Position numbers and translations under genes: made by a program
DNA from: a virus
DNA: 52,515 nt
Direction: 5' to 3' (one strand)
Virus record (IMG/VR): IMGVR_UViG_3300030331_006073
Location: 1-52,515 of that record
The notes under the pieces: model-generated
What the model saw: the letters and a program-made list of their open reading frames with translations, nothing else
Told to the model about the DNA's origin: nothing
Database searches by the model: none
In this document: positions 35,131-42,812 of the stretch, one piece after another
How positions within the stretch are numbered: the first letter of the stretch is position 1
Layout: the number at the start of each line of letters is the position of its first letter

Positions 35131-35826
35131 GTGAGCACTACTAAAAAGAAACAAATAAAAGAAGAGAAGAAGTGGTACCAGAAAACCAAACAAGACCTTA
35201 AGAAGACCTACCGCTCCGCCCGAGGGCGCCCGGGCTCTGCTGGAGACAGGGAACTGGACCATGCGAAGAAGCTAGCAATAAAAAAAGCCTCGACAGCAAT
35301 TCAAAATATCATTGACAAGCGCGCTGAAGCCTCCCTCGTGGCTGCCGCGGCCGAAGTGGACAAAGATATACAAAACTCCACACCAGACTTAAACCTCGAA
35401 GAGCTTGCCTTCGCGGCCTTGGAGAAGGAATATTTTAAGGTATACAACAGCGTTATGAAAACCATAGAATTGCAGAGCCCCGGGGCCCTTACAGTTGGAA
35501 ACCCTGGGTACATCTCGACAGAAGAAATATTTAATATAGTCGATAACCAGTTTGCAAAAGAATACGCCGGCGCCACGTTGGTTAAGACTGACAACGGTTT
35601 TCAGTGGGTTTTTGATAATACCAGTACGACACCTGTAAACGTATATGATTATGAAGTCCCAGTGTATGACACGATGGGTAATGACTTAACTGGTCGAGGA
35701 AAAGACAAAATGGTCAACCCCTATATGGAAAGTGTTAAACACAACAATCAGCTTATTTTAGAAAACCATAGAAAAAACAGAAAAGTACACCCAGCTGCTA
35801 AAAACAACTGGTGGTATGACGCTTAA
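35131..35826 (+). CDS. Conserved-looking hypothetical protein
   Basis: 231 aa from GTG 35131, with GAGGGA upstream. Not recognised. The first 60 residues are highly basic (Lys/Arg-rich, KKWYQKTKQDLKKTYRSARG), which suggests nucleic-acid contact. Residues 60-120 are Ala-rich helix. The rest is mixed and ends in an unusual Lys/His/Asn/Trp tail (NNWWYDA). Its place between the primase and the Mre11/Rad50 fusion makes a replication or recombination accessory role possible, but that is inference from position. The DNA of the first 250 bases is more GC-rich than the flanks. Confidence 0.55.
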   Translation: MSTTKKKQIKEEKKWYQKTKQDLKKTYRSARGRPGSAGDRELDHAKKLAIKKASTAIQNIIDKRAEASLVAAAAEVDKDIQNSTPDLNLEELAFAALEKEYFKVYNSVMKTIELQSPGALTVGNPGYISTEEIFNIVDNQFAKEYAGATLVKTDNGFQWVFDNTSTTPVNVYDYEVPVYDTMGNDLTGRGKDKMVNPYMESVKHNNQLILENHRKNRKVHPAAKNNWWYDA

Positions 35827-35840
35827 TAAGGGATAACATT

Positions 35841-36011
35841 ATGCAAATCACCAAAAGAAGACTAAAAGAAATCATCAAAGAAGAGATGGACCACCTTGCA
35901 GAAACCGGGGACCTGGAAGCGCTCACCGAATCAGAAAAAATGGCGTTTGAAATCATTCTAGAAAAACTCTCACCAGAACAATTAAAAGAATTGGGACTAA
36001 AAAGAATTTAG
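35841..36011 (+). CDS. Small protein with LKEIIKEE N-terminal motif
   Basis: 56 aa, ATG 35841, AAGGGA upstream. The sequence starts MQITKRRLKEIIKEEM and continues as an acidic helix with several L-x-E triplets (for example LTE) and a Pro before the last helix. A similar opening (SELKALIKQ) appears in the head gene at 47211. I cannot assign a function. One possibility is a small internal head peptide carrying a prohead-targeting sequence. The stop codon abuts the -35 box of the next promoter. Confidence 0.6.
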   Translation: MQITKRRLKEIIKEEMDHLAETGDLEALTESEKMAFEIILEKLSPEQLKELGLKRI

Positions 36012-36040
36012 TTGACACTCTTAGCAATCCCTGATATACT
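36012..36040 (+). promoter_or_regulatory. Sigma-70-type promoter
   Basis: TTGACA at 36012-36017 (perfect -35), 17-base spacer, TATACT at 36035-36040 (5 of 6 for -10), with TG one base upstream of the -10 (extended -10). A start point near 36047 would give a short leader that contains GGAGG (36061-36065) before ATG 36070. The promoter begins directly after the stop of the preceding gene. Confidence 0.82.
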
Positions 36041-36069
36041 ACATCCAGAACATAATTATCGGAGGATAA

Positions 36070-39000
36070 ATGAGATTTGCTCATATTGCGGATACCCATA
36101 TCCGGAATCTAAAATATCACTTTGAATATAGAGAAATATTCAAGCAATTATATAAATCATTAAAAGAAGAAAAAGTAGATTACATTATTCATTGCGGAGA
36201 TATCGCACATACCAAAACACAAATATCGCCAGAGTTTGTGGATATGTGTCGTGAGTTTTTTGAAAACTTAGCAGCTATTGCACCAACATATATTATATTG
36301 GGAAACCATGACGGCAATTTAAGAAACGACAGCAGACAAGATGCTCTGTCTCCAATAGTTAAAGCTATTAATAATTCAAACTTATCATTGATTAAAAATG
36401 CAGGAGAAGTTAAGCTTAACAGTGACTTCTGTTTAAATGTGCTATCAGTATTCGATGAGGATAACTGGACCAAGCCAACAGACAAAAGCCTTGTTAATAT
36501 TGCGCTTTATCATGGAGCAATAAACAAATCTAAGACGGATAGTAATTGGACTCTGGGCGGAGACCACAGTATAGAAATTTTTGAAGAGTTTGACTTTGCC
36601 TTCCTTGGAGATATTCACAAAACACAAAAATTAGACAAAGATGGTCGAATTTGGTATGCTGGTTCAACTGTTCAGCAAAACTTTGGTGAATCTCTAGATA
36701 AGGGTTATTTACTTTGGGATATAGAAAGTAAAAACGAGTTCACTAACAAGCTTATTACTTTTAATAATCCAAAGCCTTTTGTAACGCTAGAACTAACCAA
36801 AGCAGGGAATTTACCAAGAAAGAAACCACCGGCAGGTGCCAGACTTCGTATTGTTTCCGACGAGAATGTGACCCTTGACAAAGTAAGAAAAGCAGTTGAT
36901 ATTGTTAAATACAAATATAAGCCAGAGTCAGTAACTTATCTTAACAGAGCCGCCGGCAAACAGATAACAGTTCAAGCGCCTAAGGGTTTAAAAAAACAAG
37001 ACCTTCGTGACCTCAAAACACAAGAGATTCTAATGCAAGAGTATTTAAAAGAATACGATGTCACCGATGAAGTTATGGCCAAGGTCTATGATTTGAACAA
37101 AAAGTACAATGTTCAAATTGAAGAAGGAGAAGATGTACTTAGAAATGTACACTGGTCCCTGCAAAGCTTAGAGTGGGATAATTTATTTAACTACGGAGAG
37201 GGAAATAATATTGATTTCACCAAACTAGAGGGGATTGTAGGTATTTTCGGCAAAAACTATTCAGGTAAGTCTTCTATTGTAGATACTTTGTTGTATTCTC
37301 TTTATAATTCAACTAGTAAATCTATTAGAAAAAATTTAAATATTATAAATCAGAACCGTGATAATTGCACAGCCACCGCAACCATAAAGATTGATGATAA
37401 TGAATATGTTGTAGAGAGGGTCTCTAAGAAATATACCAAGCGCCTTAAGGGGGCCGAGACTCTAGAGGCGAGCACTGACCTTGAGTTTTACAGAAAAGAC
37501 CTCACAGGAAATGTAGAGGGCCTCAATGGAACCTCCCGACAAGATACAGACAAGAACGTAAGAAAGTATTTTGGCACATTAAGTGATTTTCTTATGACTT
37601 CTATGGCTAGTCAGCTTGATTCACTATCGTTTATTAACGAGGGCTCCACAAAGCGTAAAGAATTCTTGGCTAAATTTCTTGACCTACAAATCTTTGATAA
37701 GAAGTTTAAAATGGCAAAAGAAGATTCTGCTATGACTAAGGTAGCCCTAAGAAGACTAGAGGGTACCGACTTTGAGACACAAATATCTGAACTCAAAAGA
37801 GATATCATAAAAAGCGAGCTTAGTATTGAATCTAACAAGGCATCATGTTCAGATATCAGGGCTGTTATATTAGACGCTAACAAAGAATTGTTGGCAGTAG
37901 AAGCAAAGATTGAGTCGGTACCAGCTGAAATTATAGACCCTGTAATGACCTCACGCGCTATCAAAACAAAAGAAAAAACAATTCTTGGTATTACTTCTAA
38001 AAAAACAAAATCTATAGAAGAGCTTAGGCTTAGTGAAGAGAGGTATGAAAAGATTGCAAGCTTTGTAGGAAAGTTTGATATTGCATCATATACGCAAAAG
38101 AAAGAGCTTATTACTCAGAATAAGAAAAAGATAGAAGAACTTATTCATAGTATTAAGCTACAAAGCGAAGAGAGGGATAGAAACCTGAAAAAACAAAACC
38201 TACTGAAAGAGGTACCTTGCGGCTCTCAATTTCCTTCTTGCAGATTTATTAAAGACGCACACCAAGCAGGAGACTTAATTCAGATTTGTGAGTCTAGAAT
38301 TGCTACACTATCTAGAGATGTGAACAAAACAGGAGAAGCTTTAAATCAGAATGACCCAGAAACAATTGAAAGCCATATAGAGAAATATAATCTACTTCTA
38401 GAGAAAAGAAACGTTTTAGCTACAAGTATCGCTAACAACAAGTTGTTTATTGAAAAAGCAGAAAGTTCTTTATTTAAAGAACAAGTTGAGTTACAGGAGC
38501 TTCAAAGCAAGAGCTTTGAGTACGAGCAAAACAAAGATGCAATTGAAAACTTAAAAGACCTAATTAAGTCTCGAGATGAAAAAAAAATATTTATTCAAGA
38601 GTGTGAATTGAAATTACAAGATTGTGAAAATAAAATTATGACTTTACATAAGAGACACGGTTCGTTAGAGCAAAAATTGAGGCACCTAGAGCAGGGCTTT
38701 GAAGAATATGAAACCCTTAAAGATGATTTTGCGGCTTATCACCTGCTTATGACCTGTTGCCACCCTAATGGTGTTTCATATGAGATTATTAAAGAGAGGC
38801 TGCCTTTTATTAATCAAGAAATTGCCAAGATACTTACAAATATTGTTGACTTTGAGGTTTTTATTACTAATTCTGATGACAAGCTTGATATTCTTATTAA
38901 ACACCCTAGACATGATGCAAGACCACTAGAGATGGGTTCCGGCGCAGAAAAGACTATTGCAGCAATGGCAATTAGGCTAGCCTTTCTTACAGTTTCAAGT

Positions 39001-39207
39001 TTACCAAAGTCCGACCTATTTATATTAGATGAACCCGGCACCGCCCTTGATGAAGAAAATATGGAGGGCTTTGTTAGGATTTTAGATATGATAAAGGGAT
39101 ATTTTAAGACAGTTATTCTTATTTCACATCTAGACAATTTAAAAGATTGTGTTGATATGCAAATTAATATCGAGAGAAAAGATGGATTTGCATACGTTAA
39201 TGTATAG
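36070..39207 (+). CDS. gp47/gp46: Fused Mre11/SbcD-Rad50/SbcC recombination nuclease (gp47-gp46 fusion)
   Basis: 1045 aa in one chain. The N-terminal phosphoesterase has every Mre11 motif: D8-x-H10 (ADTH), GDIAH with D44, GNHD at 78-81, His148 in LYHGA and GDIH at 180-183. A linker region (about 235-360) corresponds to the capping domain. The Rad50 part begins with Walker A GKNYSGKSS (394-402). It continues through two long charged coiled coils around a Cys pair at 717 and 724, and ends with signature GSGAEK (956-961), Walker B FILDEP (984-989), D-loop ALDEEN and His1020. In T4, separate gp46 and gp47 process DNA ends for recombination-dependent replication and degrade host DNA. The gene has its own sigma-70-type promoter and a strong GGAGG. 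Confidence 0.92.
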   Translation: MRFAHIADTHIRNLKYHFEYREIFKQLYKSLKEEKVDYIIHCGDIAHTKTQISPEFVDMCREFFENLAAIAPTYIILGNHDGNLRNDSRQDALSPIVKAINNSNLSLIKNAGEVKLNSDFCLNVLSVFDEDNWTKPTDKSLVNIALYHGAINKSKTDSNWTLGGDHSIEIFEEFDFAFLGDIHKTQKLDKDGRIWYAGSTVQQNFGESLDKGYLLWDIESKNEFTNKLITFNNPKPFVTLELTKAGNLPRKKPPAGARLRIVSDENVTLDKVRKAVDIVKYKYKPESVTYLNRAAGKQITVQAPKGLKKQDLRDLKTQEILMQEYLKEYDVTDEVMAKVYDLNKKYNVQIEEGEDVLRNVHWSLQSLEWDNLFNYGEGNNIDFTKLEGIVGIFGKNYSGKSSIVDTLLYSLYNSTSKSIRKNLNIINQNRDNCTATATIKIDDNEYVVERVSKKYTKRLKGAETLEASTDLEFYRKDLTGNVEGLNGTSRQDTDKNVRKYFGTLSDFLMTSMASQLDSLSFINEGSTKRKEFLAKFLDLQIFDKKFKMAKEDSAMTKVALRRLEGTDFETQISELKRDIIKSELSIESNKASCSDIRAVILDANKELLAVEAKIESVPAEIIDPVMTSRAIKTKEKTILGITSKKTKSIEELRLSEERYEKIASFVGKFDIASYTQKKELITQNKKKIEELIHSIKLQSEERDRNLKKQNLLKEVPCGSQFPSCRFIKDAHQAGDLIQICESRIATLSRDVNKTGEALNQNDPETIESHIEKYNLLLEKRNVLATSIANNKLFIEKAESSLFKEQVELQELQSKSFEYEQNKDAIENLKDLIKSRDEKKIFIQECELKLQDCENKIMTLHKRHGSLEQKLRHLEQGFEEYETLKDDFAAYHLLMTCCHPNGVSYEIIKERLPFINQEIAKILTNIVDFEVFITNSDDKLDILIKHPRHDARPLEMGSGAEKTIAAMAIRLAFLTVSSLPKSDLFILDEPGTALDEENMEGFVRILDMIKGYFKTVILISHLDNLKDCVDMQINIERKDGFAYVNV

Positions 39208-39216
39208 GAGGATAAA

Positions 39217-39423
39217 ATGGTGGCAGAGGTAAAAGCATTCGCGGACAAGTATACAGAAAAATTTATATCTAGAAAATTTCTTGCTTGGATTACAGGAACA
39301 GGACTTTGCATGTATGGTACAGTAACAAGCAGTGACTGGGTTGCAGTTACATTGGCTTATATTGGCTCGCAAGCACTAGTTGACCTTGCTGTTAAGTGGA
39401 AGCATGGACCAAGTGAACAATGA
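39217..39423 (+). CDS. Small two-span membrane protein, holin-like
   Basis: 68 aa, ATG 39217 with AGGAGG. Basic/amphipathic N-terminus (KAFADKYTEKFISRK), two hydrophobic segments at about 21-37 and 41-59, charged C-terminus (KWKHGPSEQ). Size and topology are those of small class II-like holins, and the sequence pattern FISRKFLAWITG ... W ... YIGSQ recalls phage holin-like proteins. Two more membrane-linked genes follow, overlapping, as in lysis cassettes. No endolysin lies in the window, so the lysis role is inferred. Its stop overlaps the next start (ATGA). Confidence 0.6.
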   Translation: MVAEVKAFADKYTEKFISRKFLAWITGTGLCMYGTVTSSDWVAVTLAYIGSQALVDLAVKWKHGPSEQ

Positions 39424-39824
39424 GTTGGATTTTAATTAAAACTTCTTTAAAGAAGTGTTACATTTGGTTAAAAGAATATTGGCAAGTGCCTTTTATTGTT
39501 TTTTGGACGGTTTTAGTTTATGTGGTGACCAGAAGGAATACAGATGCTTTAGTTGAAGTTATTCACTCAAGGAAAGAATCGTATAAAAAGCAAATAGAAA
39601 CTTTAAAGAAGAGCCACGCTGATGAGCTATTAAAGAGAGACAAACTTTTAGTGACCTATCAAGATACAATCATTGAGCTTGAAAATAAATATTTGCAACA
39701 GGAAAAGCAACTTTCTGAAATGCAGAAAGAAGAAGTCAAGCAAATTGTTATAAAATCTAAAGGAAACCCCAATGAAATTAAAAAAAGAATACAAAAAGAA
39801 TTCGGCTTTCAGTTTGTTGAATAA
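39420..39824 (+). CDS. Membrane-anchored coiled-coil protein, possible inner-membrane spanin
   Basis: 134 aa, ATG overlapping the previous stop by four bases. One membrane segment near the N-terminus (about 23-37, VPFIVFWTVLVYVV) is followed by a long charged coiled coil (42-115). This is the layout of Rz-type inner-membrane spanins: cytoplasmic tip, one span, periplasmic coil. The last 53 bases overlap the next gene in another frame, which recalls Rz/Rz1 nesting. No sequence match to a named spanin is recognised. It could instead be a generic phage membrane protein. Confidence 0.55.
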   Translation: MSWILIKTSLKKCYIWLKEYWQVPFIVFWTVLVYVVTRRNTDALVEVIHSRKESYKKQIETLKKSHADELLKRDKLLVTYQDTIIELENKYLQQEKQLSEMQKEEVKQIVIKSKGNPNEIKKRIQKEFGFQFVE

Positions 39825-40296
39825 AATTATAGCACTAAGTCTGGCTTTTATGATGGTGTTACCAGCATCTGCTTTAGCTGACCCTGTAATTGGAGAAACA
39901 GTACTGCCCCCAGCCTCATTTACGCACGTACAAGATTATGATACGCTAGTTAAGATTGGACTCGACGGCGCCGGCGGCGCATGGTGTTATGACGACCATG
40001 CAAACGCGCTGCTAATAACGGCCGCCGGCCAAGCACAGGCTCGTTGCGAATTAAAACTTAAATATGAAGTGGAAAAAGAAAAAGCAAAATGTCAATTTGA
40101 AATTGAAAAGTTAAATATAAGGGTGCAGTCTTTAATTAAGCAACACCAAGAAATAAACCTTATAAAAGATAATGAAATAGAACAACTAACCGCTGCAGCT
40201 ATGAAGCGGCCAAGCGACTATTCTGTGTGGTGGGCTACCGGCGGTATTTTGGTTGGCGCCTTGTCAACGTTAGCAATTGTTTTTGCGGTAAAATGA
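39772..40296 (+). CDS. Exported coiled-coil protein with C-terminal membrane span
   Basis: 174 aa. ATG 39772 lies inside the upstream gene (53-base overlap) with AGGA in front. Residues 1-36 form a signal peptide: Lys-rich start, hydrophobic core (LLNKIIALSLAFMMVLP) and an Ala-Leu-Ala cleavage motif before Asp37. No lipobox Cys is present. The mature part has a Gly/Ala-rich segment, then a Glu/Lys coiled region (about 85-135), and ends with a membrane span (about 152-173) starting Trp-Trp. Both ends are thus directed to membranes, as in unimolecular spanins, except that the lipid anchor is missing. A lysis function fits the two preceding genes but is inference. Confidence 0.6.
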   Translation: MKLKKEYKKNSAFSLLNKIIALSLAFMMVLPASALADPVIGETVLPPASFTHVQDYDTLVKIGLDGAGGAWCYDDHANALLITAAGQAQARCELKLKYEVEKEKAKCQFEIEKLNIRVQSLIKQHQEINLIKDNEIEQLTAAAMKRPSDYSVWWATGGILVGALSTLAIVFAVK

Positions 40297-40297
40297 C

Positions 40298-40663
40298 ATG
40301 GATTACAACGAAGTAGCTAAAATAGAAAAAGCTATAAAAGACAAGTATGGTAAGCAAGCGATTCAAAACCCAAAAAGCAACTGGGATGAACACAAGGAGC
40401 AAAAATATCTTAACGATTTAAAGGACTTCTATAATAAAAATAGAAAAAATTCTAAAAAACCTCAAGAAGCAGAAGGTTTTGAAATCATAGATAAAAAAAC
40501 AAGTAAAAGAGTAAAAAGAACATGTCCAGTTTGTTCAACCTTTTCCATAAAAATTCAGGATGACCTATACATGAATAAATTTGATTGTTGTTATAGATGT
40601 TATATAGAATATGTCGAAGACCGCGAAGAAAGATGGAAAATGGGGTGGAGACCGAACAACTGA
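40298..40663 (+). CDS. Small zinc-ribbon protein
   Basis: 121 aa, ATG 40298 one base after the upstream stop. The N-terminal half is Lys-rich and helical. The C-terminal half holds two Cys knuckles, CPVC (76-79) and CCYRC (97-101), spaced like a zinc ribbon. Such small phage zinc-ribbon proteins often accompany nucleic-acid enzymes, but no target can be read from the sequence. It is the last gene before a 42-base gap with a candidate promoter motif and the head module. Confidence 0.6.
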   Translation: MDYNEVAKIEKAIKDKYGKQAIQNPKSNWDEHKEQKYLNDLKDFYNKNRKNSKKPQEAEGFEIIDKKTSKRVKRTCPVCSTFSIKIQDDLYMNKFDCCYRCYIEYVEDREERWKMGWRPNN

Positions 40664-40670
40664 CTATTTA
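40663..40670 (+). promoter_or_regulatory. Intergenic ACTATTTA motif before the head module
   Basis: The octamer overlaps the last base of the preceding TGA stop and ends 35 bases before ATG 40706. The same motif occurs at 6484, 29520 and 49564. It would start the terminase-portal transcript. Confidence 0.4.
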
Positions 40671-40705
40671 TATTATAAGCTATCTGTATTGAGGTAAAAA
40701 AATTT

Positions 40706-41221
40706 ATGGCTACAACTTTAGAAATTATAAACGGAATATCACAGGTCTTGGCAAATTCATACGATGGGGCTCTGGATGAAGCAGGGGAGCCTGTTAAGAT
40801 TGGTCTCAGGAGAGAAGAGGGTAACCCACTCATAGACTCCAGAATCATGGATGGCTTCGGCGCTCACATTTCCGGAAATAGGCTTCACATTAAATATCAT
40901 GTAGAAATCCCTCTAAAAGAGGTGCACTCTAACGGTTTCGAGGGAGAGATGGAGTCAATGGTTGAAAAGGTCAAGTCATTCATCCAGAAGGAATATAACA
41001 AGATTGCAAAAGACTCGCTTTCGCTTTCTGACCCAAGCGAAGTCGATGTTCTTGTGGAATATATATCCCGCATTCGCTGCAGCGTAAAGGTTCACAAGTG
41101 TTATAAGATTGGAGGAGTACCCACCGAGCCGGAAAAGGAGATAGACCCAGCTTACGAAAAAATGGTAGCTCTCAGCGGTTTAGGTGGCGCTCGACCACGG
41201 AATGAAAAAATAAGCAGCTAG
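40706..41221 (+). CDS. Hypothetical protein directly upstream of the large terminase
   Basis: 171 aa, ATG 40706, GAGG upstream. Mixed alpha/beta sequence with strands (HISGNRLHIKYHVEIPL, RIRCSVKVHKCYKIGG) around a central helix (MESMVEKVKSFIQKEYNKIAKD). Its size and position equal those of T4 gp16, the small terminase. Small terminases are mainly helical, with a DNA-binding helix-turn-helix and coiled coil, which is not evident here. A neck or connector-type protein is an alternative. The function is left open. The terminase gene starts two bases after its stop. Confidence 0.6.
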   Translation: MATTLEIINGISQVLANSYDGALDEAGEPVKIGLRREEGNPLIDSRIMDGFGAHISGNRLHIKYHVEIPLKEVHSNGFEGEMESMVEKVKSFIQKEYNKIAKDSLSLSDPSEVDVLVEYISRIRCSVKVHKCYKIGGVPTEPEKEIDPAYEKMVALSGLGGARPRNEKISS

Positions 41222-41222
41222 C

Positions 41223-42809
41223 ATGTCTTTCTCTCTTTCCAAGAAAGAAGTGATGAGAGAAATAGTCAAGTGCGGCAAAACTCCGGATTATTTTATAAAT
41301 ACATACGCTAAAATAACCCATCCGCAAAAGGGCTTGATTCCTTTTCACTTATATGATTTCCAAAAAAAACTATTGGAAGACTTTCAGGATTATAGATTCA
41401 ACGTTATATTGAAAGCCCGGCAGCTTGGAATATCTACAATTTCCGCGGCGTATGTTGCTTGGCTAATGATGTTCCACAGAGAAAAAAATGTATTAGTTAT
41501 AGCGACAAAGTTTAATACGGCAGCAAATTTAGTAAAAAAAGTAAAAGCAATAATAAAGAACCTTCCAGACTGGCTCAGAATATCGAATGTAGACATAGAC
41601 AATAGGACAAGCTTCGTATTATCAAACGGCTCTCAGATAAAAGCGTCGTCAACCTCTGGTGACGCTGGCCGCTCCGAGGCTTTGTCTTTACTGGTGATAG
41701 ACGAAGCTGCCCACGTTGAGGGCCTTGAGGAGCTCTGGATGGGCCTTTATCCAACTCTATCAACAGGCGGCCGCTGCATCGCACTCTCAACGCCAAACGG
41801 CGTCGGAAATTGGTTTCATAAGATATATAGCGAATCTGACTCCGGGGAAAATGATTTTCACCCTACTGTGCTCCCATGGAGTGTGCACCCAGATAGAGAT
41901 AAAGCCTGGTTTGAGAAAGAGACTAGAAACATGTCTCGCAGGGAGATTGCTCAAGAGTTAGAGTGCAATTTCAACATGTCCGGTGAGACGGTCTTTTCTC
42001 CTGAAGACTTAGAAAAATATGGTAACCTTTGTGTCGACCCCGAATATAGGACTGGTTTTGATAGAAATCTTTGGATTTGGGAAAAGAGGAAAGACGAAAA
42101 GAGTTACTTTATATCGGCTGATGTTGCTCGTGGGGATGGCAAGGATTATTCCACAGCGATAGTTTTTTGCACAGAAACTATGACCGCAGTAGCAGAGTAC
42201 AAAGGCAAGTGCACTCCAGATATATTCTCTAGGGTCTTATATGACCTAGGAGTTGAATACGGAAACGCGCTTTTAGTGGTTGAAAACAACACAGTTGGCT
42301 TTGCTGTGTTAGAAAAATTGAGAGAATCAGAGTATCCCAATCTTTACTATTCTATAAAGAGTACACATGAGTTTGTCGAAGAGTACCAAGCAGAAAACAT
42401 GAACAACGCTGTTGCGGGCTTCTCAATGACTTCTAAGACACGTCCGCTAATAGTCGCAAAGATGGAAGAATTTATAAGAAATGGCCTAATTACATTGTAT
42501 TCAGCCAGAATGTTGTCGGAAATGAGGACATTTATTTGGAACAATGGGCGCCCAGAGGCTATGAGGTCGTATAACGATGATTTAATAATGGCTTGTGCAG
42601 TTGGTTGCTGGATTAGAGACACTGCTCTATCGGCTAATAAGAGACAATTAGAGTATAACAAAGCGTTCATTGGTGGTATAATGAGAAGCACCAACGAACT
42701 CGACACCAGAATAAAAGGAATGATAGGCACAAAGAACATGAAAATGTCAGAAACCCTAAAAAATCATCAAAAAGTAAGCACGCAGTTCCCATGGTTATTG
42801 AAGGGGTAA
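41223..42809 (+). CDS. gp17: Terminase large subunit
   Basis: 528 aa, ATG 41223. N-terminal ATPase: a Walker A variant KARQLGIST (64-72) of the kind found in T4-type terminases, Walker B LLVIDEAA with Asp160/Glu161, and coupling motif STPNGVGNWF (189-198). C-terminal RNase H-fold nuclease: Asp300 in SADVARGDG, Glu354 in LVVEN and Asp452/Asp453 in YNDDL form the metal site. The enzyme cuts concatemeric DNA and drives it through the portal by ATP hydrolysis (headful packaging in T4). It is slightly shorter than T4 gp17. The portal gene begins after three bases; sheath and tube genes, which lie here in T4, are absent. Confidence 0.97.
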   Translation: MSFSLSKKEVMREIVKCGKTPDYFINTYAKITHPQKGLIPFHLYDFQKKLLEDFQDYRFNVILKARQLGISTISAAYVAWLMMFHREKNVLVIATKFNTAANLVKKVKAIIKNLPDWLRISNVDIDNRTSFVLSNGSQIKASSTSGDAGRSEALSLLVIDEAAHVEGLEELWMGLYPTLSTGGRCIALSTPNGVGNWFHKIYSESDSGENDFHPTVLPWSVHPDRDKAWFEKETRNMSRREIAQELECNFNMSGETVFSPEDLEKYGNLCVDPEYRTGFDRNLWIWEKRKDEKSYFISADVARGDGKDYSTAIVFCTETMTAVAEYKGKCTPDIFSRVLYDLGVEYGNALLVVENNTVGFAVLEKLRESEYPNLYYSIKSTHEFVEEYQAENMNNAVAGFSMTSKTRPLIVAKMEEFIRNGLITLYSARMLSEMRTFIWNNGRPEAMRSYNDDLIMACAVGCWIRDTALSANKRQLEYNKAFIGGIMRSTNELDTRIKGMIGTKNMKMSETLKNHQKVSTQFPWLLKG

Positions 42810-42812
42810 TAA

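Noticed and set aside
40706-41221. Calling this gene gp16 small terminase
   Set aside because: Position and length fit, but the sequence lacks the helical DNA-binding and coiled-coil character of that family.
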